From positions 1 to 12,914 of the forward strand of contig JBJMWX010000118.1 in the NCBI GenBank assembly GCA_045809925.1: a DNA stretch of 12,914 nucleotides, written 5' to 3'. Every line of letters starts with the position of its first letter. The stretch's first letter is position 1. Shown here one piece after another: positions 6,870-12,914 of the stretch. The stretch is from CADDYX01 sp045809925 (lineage in GTDB: Bacteria; Verrucomicrobiota; Verrucomicrobiia; Chthoniobacterales; UBA10450). The translations under genes were made by a program, and so were the position numbers. The notes beneath the pieces were generated by a model. The model saw only the letters and a program-made list of their open reading frames with translations. It made no database searches and had not been told where the DNA came from.

Positions 6870-6980
6870 GGCGCGATGTTAGCGCGGGAACTCGCGGCGT
6901 GAAGCTCGAAAGTGGAGCGCGTATTACAGTGGGGTCGAGTCCGGCGGATCGCTCGACGTTTGGCTGCGCTGAACCGTTGC

Positions 6981-6996
6981 CGGACGCTGACGTCCG
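6981..6996. repeat. Small stem-loop after the SUMF1-like gene
   Basis: CGGACG (6981-6986), loop CTGA, CGTCCG (6991-6996) form a perfect 6-base stem 16 bases past the TAA of the SUMF1-like gene. No T-run follows. Read on the minus strand its core GTCAGCG is shared with the loop region of the hairpin at 5910-5930, so it could be a reduced copy of the same repeat type, or a weak terminator. The rest of the 143-base gap (6870-7012) shows only a GC palindrome (7000-7009) and no convincing promoter. Confidence 0.4.
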
Positions 6997-7012
6997 AATG
7001 CGGCGCCGCAAC

Positions 7013-8614
7013 TTACCGACTCGCCGATTCGCACTCGCAGACGACCCGAAAGCCGAGGTCGTTGCAGGAGTAGTTCGGCGTGTTCGAAGCGCGTGCTGTC
7101 GCCCGCAGGTTGGCAAAGCGCGACTTCCAACTTCCTCCCCGGTACACCCGCTTGCCGCCCGATGCGCCGCCGCGCGGGTTCTGTCTCGGTGTGCCGGCGA
7201 GTGGCTGAAAAAAATCGATGCACCATTCCCAGACGTTTCCCGCCATATCGTGCAGACCAAAAAAGCTCGCGCCGCGTGGAAACGCCCCGACCGGCGAGGT
7301 CTCCGGGTATCCGTCGTCAATATCCGCGTCGCGCCACGGAAACGAAGTGCTCGCATCAGCAAAATTCGCAAGATCGCGCCGCCGTCCGTGATTTCCCCAC
7401 GGATATTTTCGGCCGTCGCTCCCGCGCGCGGCGTACTCCCACTCCGCCTCGGTTGGCAGTCGATATTTCTTGGCGTCCCGCTGGCTTAGCCACTTACAAT
7501 AATTTAGTGCGTCGATGCTGGTGACATGCACGACCGGGTGATCGTCGCCGGCTTTGTCGATTCTCTTTTGCACGTGCGTTGGATCAAACCGCTCGTACTC
7601 AGCGTTAGTCACCGGAAATTGTGAGATGTAAAATCCGCTCAGTGTCACCGGCGTGAGCGGCTGCTCGTTCGGTGCGGCATCGATGGCGTTACTCCCCATG
7701 ACAAACTCGCCTGGTGGAATCAGCATCATCGTCCCGCCCACTTTGTTTACGAAAGTCGGCGCCAGGCGAACCGTAGCTGCAGCCGCTCCGTTCAAAGCGG
7801 CCGGCGCTGCGGGCTGTATCGGCTGCGGCTGAGCGCGCTGTATCGGAGGTGGCGGCGTTACGACGGTGCGAGATGGATCCACGGCCGGCGCCGTTGTCAG
7901 CTCCTGCTCGTCGAGATAGCGATCGAGCAACTCCTCGCCGCGCTCGAGAACGATGCCGAGGTTCTCAGCAATTTTAGAAAACACGGCCCGCACGCTGTAG
8001 GTCGCGCCAGCCAGCTCCAGGCTGCTGAGGCCGAGTATCCGGTTGAACTCCTGTTCCGGCTCCGTCTGTGGCGGCTCTACTGGCGGTTTCGGCGGCGACG
8101 CCGCGGCACGGCGCCCGCTGCATCGTTGCAGCTCATCTTGAATGCAGGCCTGGATCTGGTCGTCCGAAAAGCCGTTGTGCTGGCCGAACTCAACCAAATT
8201 TGCCTCGGCTGCTGGTGTCAGGATTCGATCCTTGATTGAGAAACTGACGAACTTTTGGAATTCCTCGAGAGCTTCCTGCCGAATACTGGCTGCGAGCTCT
8301 TCATCGAGCGCGCGCCGCCGCTCGGGATCCAGTAGCTGGATACGCGCTTCTATCAGGTAGCGTGACGCTTCGTCGATGCCGCGTCCCAGTAGCTGGGCGA
8401 GCGGATTACTTGGTTGATTTTTCAGTGGGAGCTTATGCTTCCACCATTGGAGTAGCCCGCTGCAATGTAGTTGGATTTGCTCGTCGTTTGGATTGCTCCG
8501 CGGATCGAGGCAAAGCCGCTCGTAGAGATTATCTGAGCGGTACTTGCTCCAGCCGTCCCACTTGCGGGGGTTGTCGGGAAAGAGAAACGAACTATTTGGG
8601 TGTACAGCAGGCAT
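7013..8614 (-). CDS. J-like domain fused to a SUMF1/FGE-sulfatase domain protein (non-canonical)
   Basis: This 533-residue protein has no evident signal peptide. Residues about 20-108 look like a degenerate J domain (LYERLCLDP... near 30, SRYLIEARIQLLDPERRRALDEEL at 84-107) but the HPD motif needed to activate DnaK is absent. Similar HPD-less J-like domains occur in planctomycete and verrucomicrobial regulatory proteins. A helical region (about 110-240) and a Pro/Ala/Gln linker (240-285) follow. The C-terminal part (288-527) is a full FGE-sulfatase/SUMF1 fold: IPPGEFVMGS (299-308), PVTNAEY (334-340), RLPTEAEWEYAARG (385-398), GLHDMAGNVWEW (453-464), RVYRGGSW (489-496), GFRVV (521-525). The two copper-binding cysteines of true formylglycine-generating enzymes, a few residues after RGGSW, are missing (KSRFANLR), so sulfatase maturation is unlikely. 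It is 114 bases after the decaheme gene. An in-frame TAG sits just upstream of the ATG; GGAGG lies about 17 bases away, too far to be ideal. Confidence 0.87.
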   Translation of the reverse strand: MPAVHPNSSFLFPDNPRKWDGWSKYRSDNLYERLCLDPRSNPNDEQIQLHCSGLLQWWKHKLPLKNQPSNPLAQLLGRGIDEASRYLIEARIQLLDPERRRALDEELAASIRQEALEEFQKFVSFSIKDRILTPAAEANLVEFGQHNGFSDDQIQACIQDELQRCSGRRAAASPPKPPVEPPQTEPEQEFNRILGLSSLELAGATYSVRAVFSKIAENLGIVLERGEELLDRYLDEQELTTAPAVDPSRTVVTPPPPIQRAQPQPIQPAAPAALNGAAAATVRLAPTFVNKVGGTMMLIPPGEFVMGSNAIDAAPNEQPLTPVTLSGFYISQFPVTNAEYERFDPTHVQKRIDKAGDDHPVVHVTSIDALNYCKWLSQRDAKKYRLPTEAEWEYAARGSDGRKYPWGNHGRRRDLANFADASTSFPWRDADIDDGYPETSPVGAFPRGASFFGLHDMAGNVWEWCIDFFQPLAGTPRQNPRGGASGGKRVYRGGSWKSRFANLRATARASNTPNYSCNDLGFRVVCECESASR

Positions 8615-8707
8615 CGCGCGCGAAGTGGGCTACCTCCGCTTCTGCCGCAAATTCTGTGCCCTGCGCCTGTCGGAATTTCCTGGCGGTCCCGGCTGCGTCG
8701 CGACGGA

Positions 8708-8726
8708 GCCCGCGGCAAAGGCGGGC
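8708..8726 (-). terminator. GC-rich stem-loop after the decaheme cytochrome gene
   Basis: GCCCGC (8708-8713) pairs perfectly with GCGGGC (8721-8726) around a 7-base loop, starting 2 bases past the TAA of the cytochrome gene. A palindrome CGTCGCGACG follows at 8696-8705. There is no U-run, so it may reduce rather than stop read-through into the SUMF1-like gene, or stabilise the long mRNA. Nothing else is recognised in the 114-base gap (8615-8728). Confidence 0.4.
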
Positions 8727-8728
8727 GG

Positions 8729-11700
8729 TTACTTTGGCGGCAGTTCCGGCGGCTCGATCGGCGTCGATTCGACTTCCGGCTCGTTGCCGGGCCGTCTTGG
8801 CACAACCGGCTGGGCAGCGGGTGAAAGCTTTGCGCCTGCGCGGCTCATCAGGATCCCGTCGCGGACCATCACGTCTTCGACCCGGTAGATGTTTCCCGCG
8901 CGTGCCGGGCCCTCCTTGGCATCGCCGAAATCGGTGTGGCGGTAGAAACGCTCCATCTCATCGAGGTGAAATGGTCGCGAACCGCGGCGGCCGAACACGA
9001 CCGTTTGTCCCCCGGTTTCGTCGACCACCCGGTCGCGTTCCAGTCCGCGTGAAACGCAGATGGCTTCGCCTTTCATCGGATACGTCGCAATCAGCTGTGG
9101 GTTTGGTCGCGGGCTGAACCCTTGCGCGCCCGGCACAGTATCCGGCGAGATCAATTGGATGACGCGGAACCCGTTTCGCCCATCGGCGACAAGCGCAAAC
9201 TGCGAAGCGTTCACGCTGCCGATCTGCACTGCCCGGCTGTCGTTTATCACGCCACCGCCGTTGAACATCTGGTCGAGCCGCGGGCGCTCAGGATTTTCGA
9301 CATTGATAATAGCGATGCCTTCGCTGCCATTCGCGACGTAAGCGTAAGTGCGCGCGACGTAGAGCCGATGCGGTTCGCGCAACGCGACGACGGCCTTTTC
9401 GATGGGCCGCGGATGAGCCGGGTCGTCGATGTTCAGGACCTTGAGACCGTCATCGTCGGTGACGAAAAGATACCGGAACTGGACCGCGGCGCAGTGTGGA
9501 TTGCGCAAAAACTTGCCCGTGTATTCCCCGATGATCTGGGGATGCAGCGGGTCGTGAACATCGATCACGTAGATCCCGCGCGGAGTGCACATGTAGAGGC
9601 GTTCGCCCGCTGCCGTAACGAACGAGGCGCCAGTCAGCACGCCGTTCGGATTGAATCGGACCGTTTCGCTTTCCTTGAGGAAGTTGTTGTTGGGGTCGCC
9701 GTCAACCAGCGTGCCGACCAGGACATTAACGAGACCTTCCTCACGATCGGAGACGTAGACGAAGCCGTAGAACAAGCCAATCGGCTGTTCCTCATTGTCC
9801 AGGTTGTGAACACGGAGTGGATCGAGCGCGAGCGTGCTCGGGAGCGCGACGCTCGTCGCGTATTTCGTGTGAATCCGCGTCCGCTGACTGAGCGGTGAAA
9901 CTGGCGCACTGACAATGCGTTCGCTGAATCCTTTCTGATCAATGTTGGCGATGTCGAATACCTCGAAACCACCGGGGCCATTCGCGGTATAAAGATACTC
10001 CCCGCGCAGCACGATGTCCTGGATGTCCCTGCCGCTGTGCTCGTAGCCCTCCGTCAGCACCGAACCTTTTTCGAGATGTTTTCGGTAGTTGTCGGGATAC
10101 GCGATCTTGTGCAGGTGGCTCCCGATCGCCGCCTGGGGTTCGTCAGCCTCAGTCCAGACGACGGCGTGGAATCCTTCCGGGCCGCTGCCAACATAGGAAT
10201 AACGGCCGAAGAAGTTGACGGTGCCGGTGCCAAAGCCGAGCAGCGACGCCATCCAGGCGTTGTTGTCATTGTAGGCCGAGAGATGGCAGTCGGTGCAATT
10301 CTTGGTCGTGCCGACGCTCGAGGTGGTGTGCGGGAAGTGCGGATTATAAGCCTGGCCGCTGTAGCCCTCCGCAGAGAATGTCTGCTGCTGGGAATAGACC
10401 CACTCGCGATTTTGGTTCTGCGAGGAGACGACCACCGCGCTGGAGGAACGCAGCACCGCCAGTCGGTGTTTTTTCACAGTGCCGTCAATCCCGAGCTGGA
10501 AGACGTCATCCCGCACGACCTGCGGATTGTAAGTCGTATAATTGCGGTCCGTGACGCCCTCGTACTTGTTCAGCGGCACGCGCTGGTTTGCCTTCATGGG
10601 GAGATGACAACCGAAACAACTCGTCGCCCAGCTCGTGTGGCAGATCTGGCAATCCATCGCGCTGTTATCGTGGGCAAGTTTGACTCGGCGTTCGCGGTAA
10701 GCCGTATCGTTGCCGTAGCCGGGATCGTCAGGCATCGGCAGAGGACGTCCGTCGCTCGTCGTCTTCACTCCGGCAGGGGACGTCGCACGGTAGCCTCCCT
10801 CGCTCACTCCGGTTTCGGCAGTGTCACCTCTTGCCTCACCGCGACCGGTGGCCGGGACTGCAGGGACTGATCCGACGCCCCATGTTGTGCCGTCGCGATG
10901 CAGTGTCTTGGCATAGGCGCTCTTCGGGTTGTAGTGCGAGGACGCGGGATTAATCGTGTCCATTGTTTGCGGTACTTCCCATCGCATGTCCGGCGACATC
11001 GACGATTGCTGCCAGAGCGCATTGCCTTCCCACATAAAACGTGGGCCGAACGGCGTGTTGCTCGTGCGCAGCAAGTCGACCTGGCCGCCATTGCCCGTCG
11101 TAATCAGTGTTGGCCGGGCAAAGATTGTGCCGTGGCAATCAACACAGTTAATCGTGGTCGCATTGCGCGGCTCGCCGTAGAGCATGCCGTTGCCGTGGAC
11201 GTCCTTGTCGAAATGGCAATCGCCGCATTGCATCCCATGCGCGAGGTGAACGTCGTTCAAATGCACTGCTTTCTTAAACTTCTGCGGATCGTCGTGGGGA
11301 ATGATGTTGTCGCGCAGGTCGAGCAGGTTGCCCTTGCGGTCGTGCTTGAATGCGGCGCGGAACACCCAGCCGTGGCCATGGTAATCGGCGAACTGCGTGT
11401 GCTTGAGCTGCGGATTTAACTCGGAGACCTTCTCGACAAACGCCTTGTCGCCCCACAGTCCCCGCGCTGCCGCCGCCTCAGGATTTTCCTGGGTCTTGAT
11501 CACGAGTTCGTCCTCGGTCGGATTATGCTGCTGTTTCGGGTACATCAGCTCTCCGTCGGTCTCCTGGTCCCACCAGGTGTAGCCTTCGAACGGATTCACA
11601 AACAGGTTGCCCTGATGCATGTGGCAGTTCATGCAGAGGCTCGACGGAATTGATCGCGTAAACTGGTGAACGACGGGGTGACCCTTCTCGTTCTTCGGGA

Positions 11701-12766
11701 TCGTTTTGTCGCCCGTGAAACTCAGTCCCTGGTTGCCGTACTTCGACCACCAGCCGGAGTTGCTCGGCGAGCGGTCGTTCGCGTAAACGACGTGACAGGC
11801 GGAGCAGCCGCTCGAGCGGTAATCGCCCGGATGATCGTTGCTCCCGAGAAAATCGAGCAGCGGATCGTGCAGTCGAGTTTTCTGGAGGCCCAAGAACACC
11901 GGGTCGGTGCGGTTCAAGGTGCCGAGGCCGCGTTGAGAAAGTCTCCGTTCCGGTTTACCGGGCGGCTCTTCGAGGGTGGGGACGCCGAGGCCCAGCGGCA
12001 CGCGGCCGCCTTTTTCGAAAATGCGCAGAATGTTGCCCGGCTGACTAAGATTGAACCGCGGTAGTGGCTCAAGAAGCGGCAGGATGCCGTGTCGCATCGT
12101 GTCCTCGTGACTAACGGGCGTGTAATTATCGAGCCGGAGCGGCGCACCGTCCGGACCATAAGCCTGGCCAAAGACATAATTCTTCAGGTAGAAGCCGCTG
12201 TTGTTATAAAGGGCCGCGCCCCACAACATCGGGCCGGTGCGCATCATGCTGTGACTCGTGTTGCGCACGATTTCGCCGTGACAGAGTCCGCATGTTTCCT
12301 GTGCGACGCGCAGATCGCCCGGGTTCATAAATTTGATGAACTCGCGCGACTCGTGGTTCAGCCAGACATTCGAGTTCGGCGGATTAGCCGATGTTTTCCA
12401 GAACTGCGGGTTCCGCGGCAGGATGTGCGCCTGCTCTTTGGTGAGGTGACGAGCAGGATTCCCGCCGTGGCAGTCGGTGCAGCCGAGCACAACATTTTGT
12501 TCGGCCCTGTGCATCGGCTCGACGCCTTGGTGACACTCGAGGCAGCCGGCACTCTTTGCGTCGGCGGCTGCCTGTGACTGATCGATCCAGTTCTGTTTCG
12601 GCCGACCCGCGGCTCGCGTAGCGGATTCGCTCGGCGGAATCGCGGCGGGTGGGCCATAGCCCTCCTGAGGAAAAGCCCGGCCGGTGAAGAGGACAAACAG
12701 GCAGAAGAGGCAACGCCCAACCCTCAACGCCCAACGCTCAACTCCCAATGACGGCGACAGTATCAT
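8729..12766 (-). CDS. Secreted decaheme c-type cytochrome fused to LVIVD beta-propeller
   Basis: The product has 1345 residues. A hydrophobic signal segment (CLFCLFVLFTGRAFPQ, about 19-34) without a lipobox directs export. Ten CxxCH heme-binding motifs start at residues 75, 96, 159, 321, 378, 514, 541, 706, 717 and 824; hemes 8 and 9 are close together. Residues about 629-672 form a Gly/Thr/Ser/Pro/Ala-rich low-complexity insert. From about 912 the sequence becomes LVIVD-type blades: LYTANGPGGFEVFDI (925-939), FVYVSDREEGLVNV (1002-1015), LYMCTPRGIYVIDV (1057-1070), LFVTDDDGLKVLNI (1100-1113), AYVANGSEGIAIIN (1142-1155), FALVADGRNGFRVI (1190-1203). A Pro-rich tail ends the protein. Such a protein should act in the periplasm or on the cell surface, with hemes relaying electrons and the propeller binding a partner. 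The ATG has a Shine-Dalgarno GGAGAG at 12773-12778 and follows a probable barrel gene by 13 bases, suggesting a porin-cytochrome unit. Electron donor and acceptor are unknown. Confidence 0.93.
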   Translation of the reverse strand: MILSPSLGVERWALRVGRCLFCLFVLFTGRAFPQEGYGPPAAIPPSESATRAAGRPKQNWIDQSQAAADAKSAGCLECHQGVEPMHRAEQNVVLGCTDCHGGNPARHLTKEQAHILPRNPQFWKTSANPPNSNVWLNHESREFIKFMNPGDLRVAQETCGLCHGEIVRNTSHSMMRTGPMLWGAALYNNSGFYLKNYVFGQAYGPDGAPLRLDNYTPVSHEDTMRHGILPLLEPLPRFNLSQPGNILRIFEKGGRVPLGLGVPTLEEPPGKPERRLSQRGLGTLNRTDPVFLGLQKTRLHDPLLDFLGSNDHPGDYRSSGCSACHVVYANDRSPSNSGWWSKYGNQGLSFTGDKTIPKNEKGHPVVHQFTRSIPSSLCMNCHMHQGNLFVNPFEGYTWWDQETDGELMYPKQQHNPTEDELVIKTQENPEAAAARGLWGDKAFVEKVSELNPQLKHTQFADYHGHGWVFRAAFKHDRKGNLLDLRDNIIPHDDPQKFKKAVHLNDVHLAHGMQCGDCHFDKDVHGNGMLYGEPRNATTINCVDCHGTIFARPTLITTGNGGQVDLLRTSNTPFGPRFMWEGNALWQQSSMSPDMRWEVPQTMDTINPASSHYNPKSAYAKTLHRDGTTWGVGSVPAVPATGRGEARGDTAETGVSEGGYRATSPAGVKTTSDGRPLPMPDDPGYGNDTAYRERRVKLAHDNSAMDCQICHTSWATSCFGCHLPMKANQRVPLNKYEGVTDRNYTTYNPQVVRDDVFQLGIDGTVKKHRLAVLRSSSAVVVSSQNQNREWVYSQQQTFSAEGYSGQAYNPHFPHTTSSVGTTKNCTDCHLSAYNDNNAWMASLLGFGTGTVNFFGRYSYVGSGPEGFHAVVWTEADEPQAAIGSHLHKIAYPDNYRKHLEKGSVLTEGYEHSGRDIQDIVLRGEYLYTANGPGGFEVFDIANIDQKGFSERIVSAPVSPLSQRTRIHTKYATSVALPSTLALDPLRVHNLDNEEQPIGLFYGFVYVSDREEGLVNVLVGTLVDGDPNNNFLKESETVRFNPNGVLTGASFVTAAGERLYMCTPRGIYVIDVHDPLHPQIIGEYTGKFLRNPHCAAVQFRYLFVTDDDGLKVLNIDDPAHPRPIEKAVVALREPHRLYVARTYAYVANGSEGIAIINVENPERPRLDQMFNGGGVINDSRAVQIGSVNASQFALVADGRNGFRVIQLISPDTVPGAQGFSPRPNPQLIATYPMKGEAICVSRGLERDRVVDETGGQTVVFGRRGSRPFHLDEMERFYRHTDFGDAKEGPARAGNIYRVEDVMVRDGILMSRAGAKLSPAAQPVVPRRPGNEPEVESTPIEPPELPPK
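10751..10882 (-). repeat. Low-complexity, repeat-like in-frame insert inside the decaheme gene
   Basis: This stretch encodes residues about 629-672, between heme motifs 7 and 8. Its amino-acid make-up (almost only Gly, Ala, Ser, Thr, Pro, Val with a few charges) differs from the aromatic- and His-rich sequence on both sides. The DNA carries a 9-base direct repeat TCACTCCGG at 10765-10773 and 10804-10812, each followed by a CGGCAG-like segment. This could be a palindromic or REP-like element that has been domesticated in frame, or merely a flexible linker. Sequence alone does not decide. Confidence 0.4.
12711..12750. repeat. 14-base near-tandem repeat in the signal-peptide region of the cytochrome gene
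   Basis: On the plus strand, CAACGCCCAACCCT (12711-12724) is followed directly by CAACGCCCAACGCT (12725-12738; one mismatch) and a degenerate third copy, CAACTCCCAATG (12739-12750). The unit length is not a multiple of three, so copy-number change would shift the reading frame and alter the N-terminus. On the coding strand it reads as alternating GTTGGGCGTTGAG-type sequence and encodes roughly residues 6-19, just before the hydrophobic core. Confidence 0.6.
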
Positions 12767-12772
12767 CTCGCG

Positions 12773-12778
12773 CTCTCC
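12773..12778 (-). promoter_or_regulatory. Shine-Dalgarno site of the decaheme cytochrome gene
   Basis: GGAGAG on the minus strand lies 6 bases upstream of the ATG at 12766 and just after the TGA of the barrel gene. It supports the chosen start even though the first 18 residues look atypical for a signal peptide. Confidence 0.6.
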
Positions 12779-12779
12779 A

Positions 12780-12914
12780 TCAGTACGTCAGCGTCACCGT
12801 GACGAGGCCGCTGAAGAGGAATGAATCGACATGGCCCGGAGGCGGCTGGTCGTAGCCGAATACCGGCCGTGTGTTCGCCCGATAGATTTCCTTGTAGCCT
12901 TCCCCAGGCACGAG
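12780..12914 (-). CDS. C-terminal end of a probable outer-membrane beta-barrel protein (cut by window edge)
   Basis: Forty-four residues and a TGA stop are visible. The final segment SFLFSGLVTVTLTY alternates polar and hydrophobic residues and ends in an aromatic residue (Tyr). That is the usual form of the last strand of an outer-membrane beta-barrel and the signal recognised by the BAM complex. The preceding DQPPPGHVDS is loop-like. The gene ends 13 bases before the decaheme cytochrome gene on the same strand, so the two are very probably cotranscribed. By analogy with porin-cytochrome complexes, the barrel could house or anchor the cytochrome. The fragment is too short to assign a family; a TonB-dependent receptor or another porin is also possible. 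Confidence 0.7.
   Translation of the reverse strand, partial: LVPGEGYKEIYRANTRPVFGYDQPPPGHVDSFLFSGLVTVTLTY

Noticed and set aside
6677..7489. Plus-strand open frame of 270 codons
   Set aside because: It spans antisense to two genes and an intergenic gap. Its composition is Arg-rich, as expected for antisense of Ala/Pro-rich coding sequence.
7013..8614. Formylglycine-generating enzyme that matures a sulfatase
   Set aside because: The two copper-binding cysteines after RGGSW are replaced and no sulfatase gene lies in the window.
8362..9117. Plus-strand open frame of 251 codons across the SUMF1-like/cytochrome junction
   Set aside because: The translation is Arg/Pro-rich without domain features and runs antisense to two well-supported genes.
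9122..10870. Plus-strand open frames of 258 and 277 codons opposite the cytochrome gene
   Set aside because: They mirror the codon structure of the cytochrome gene. No start signals or motifs were found.
8729..12766. Lipoprotein signal on the decaheme cytochrome
   Set aside because: The hydrophobic N-terminal segment contains Cys residues but no proper lipobox (L-A/S-G/A-C) at its end, so a surface lipoprotein of MtrC/OmcA type is not supported.

Overview
The window looks like the chromosome of a GC-rich, Gram-negative, soil-type member of the Verrucomicrobiota (PVC group), possibly near the Chthoniobacterales/Spartobacteria. This is inferred from content only. A small secreted protein of the exosortase-associated TIGR04073 type is present. 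The GreA-type transcription factor carries a very long N-terminal extension, as Chlamydiae do. A SUMF1-type protein carries a J-like domain without HPD. Several small exported proteins are of the kind common in verrucomicrobia and acidobacteria. No tRNA, rRNA, CRISPR array, transposase or integrase was seen, and no stretch over 300 bases lacks a gene.

Left block (1-3764, all on the minus strand, read from right to left): a TerC-family membrane protein, a small exported TIGR04073-like protein, an RlmD/TrmA-type rRNA methyltransferase, an NAD-dependent sugar-nucleotide epimerase and the start of a family 2 glycosyltransferase cut by the window edge. Gaps are 44, 15 and 11 bases and the last pair overlaps in ATGA, so this may be one transcription unit. 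The last two genes suggest surface polysaccharide or glycolipid synthesis. TerC and RlmD are better seen as housekeeping neighbours.

Centre (3765-5948): a 160- to 172-base divergent region rich in perfect stem-loops, including a possible pseudoknot, lies between terC and the long GreA-like gene. The GreA-like gene is the only plus-strand gene. It converges on the next block, with a REP-like inverted repeat in the junction.

Right block (5949-12914, all minus, read from right to left): the C-terminal end of a probable outer-membrane beta-barrel, then 13 bases later a 1345-residue secreted decaheme cytochrome c whose C-terminal third is an LVIVD-type beta-propeller. These are followed by a J-like/SUMF1-like fusion protein lacking the formylglycine-generating cysteines, an exported Ala/Pro-rich protein with a basic aromatic C-terminal motif, and a small exported beta-rich protein.

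The most interesting part is the barrel plus giant decaheme cytochrome pair. It has the layout of a porin-cytochrome electron conduit, but in an unfamiliar propeller-fused form. The cytochrome also contains a low-complexity, repeat-like in-frame insert, and its signal-peptide region is written in a 14-base near-tandem repeat.
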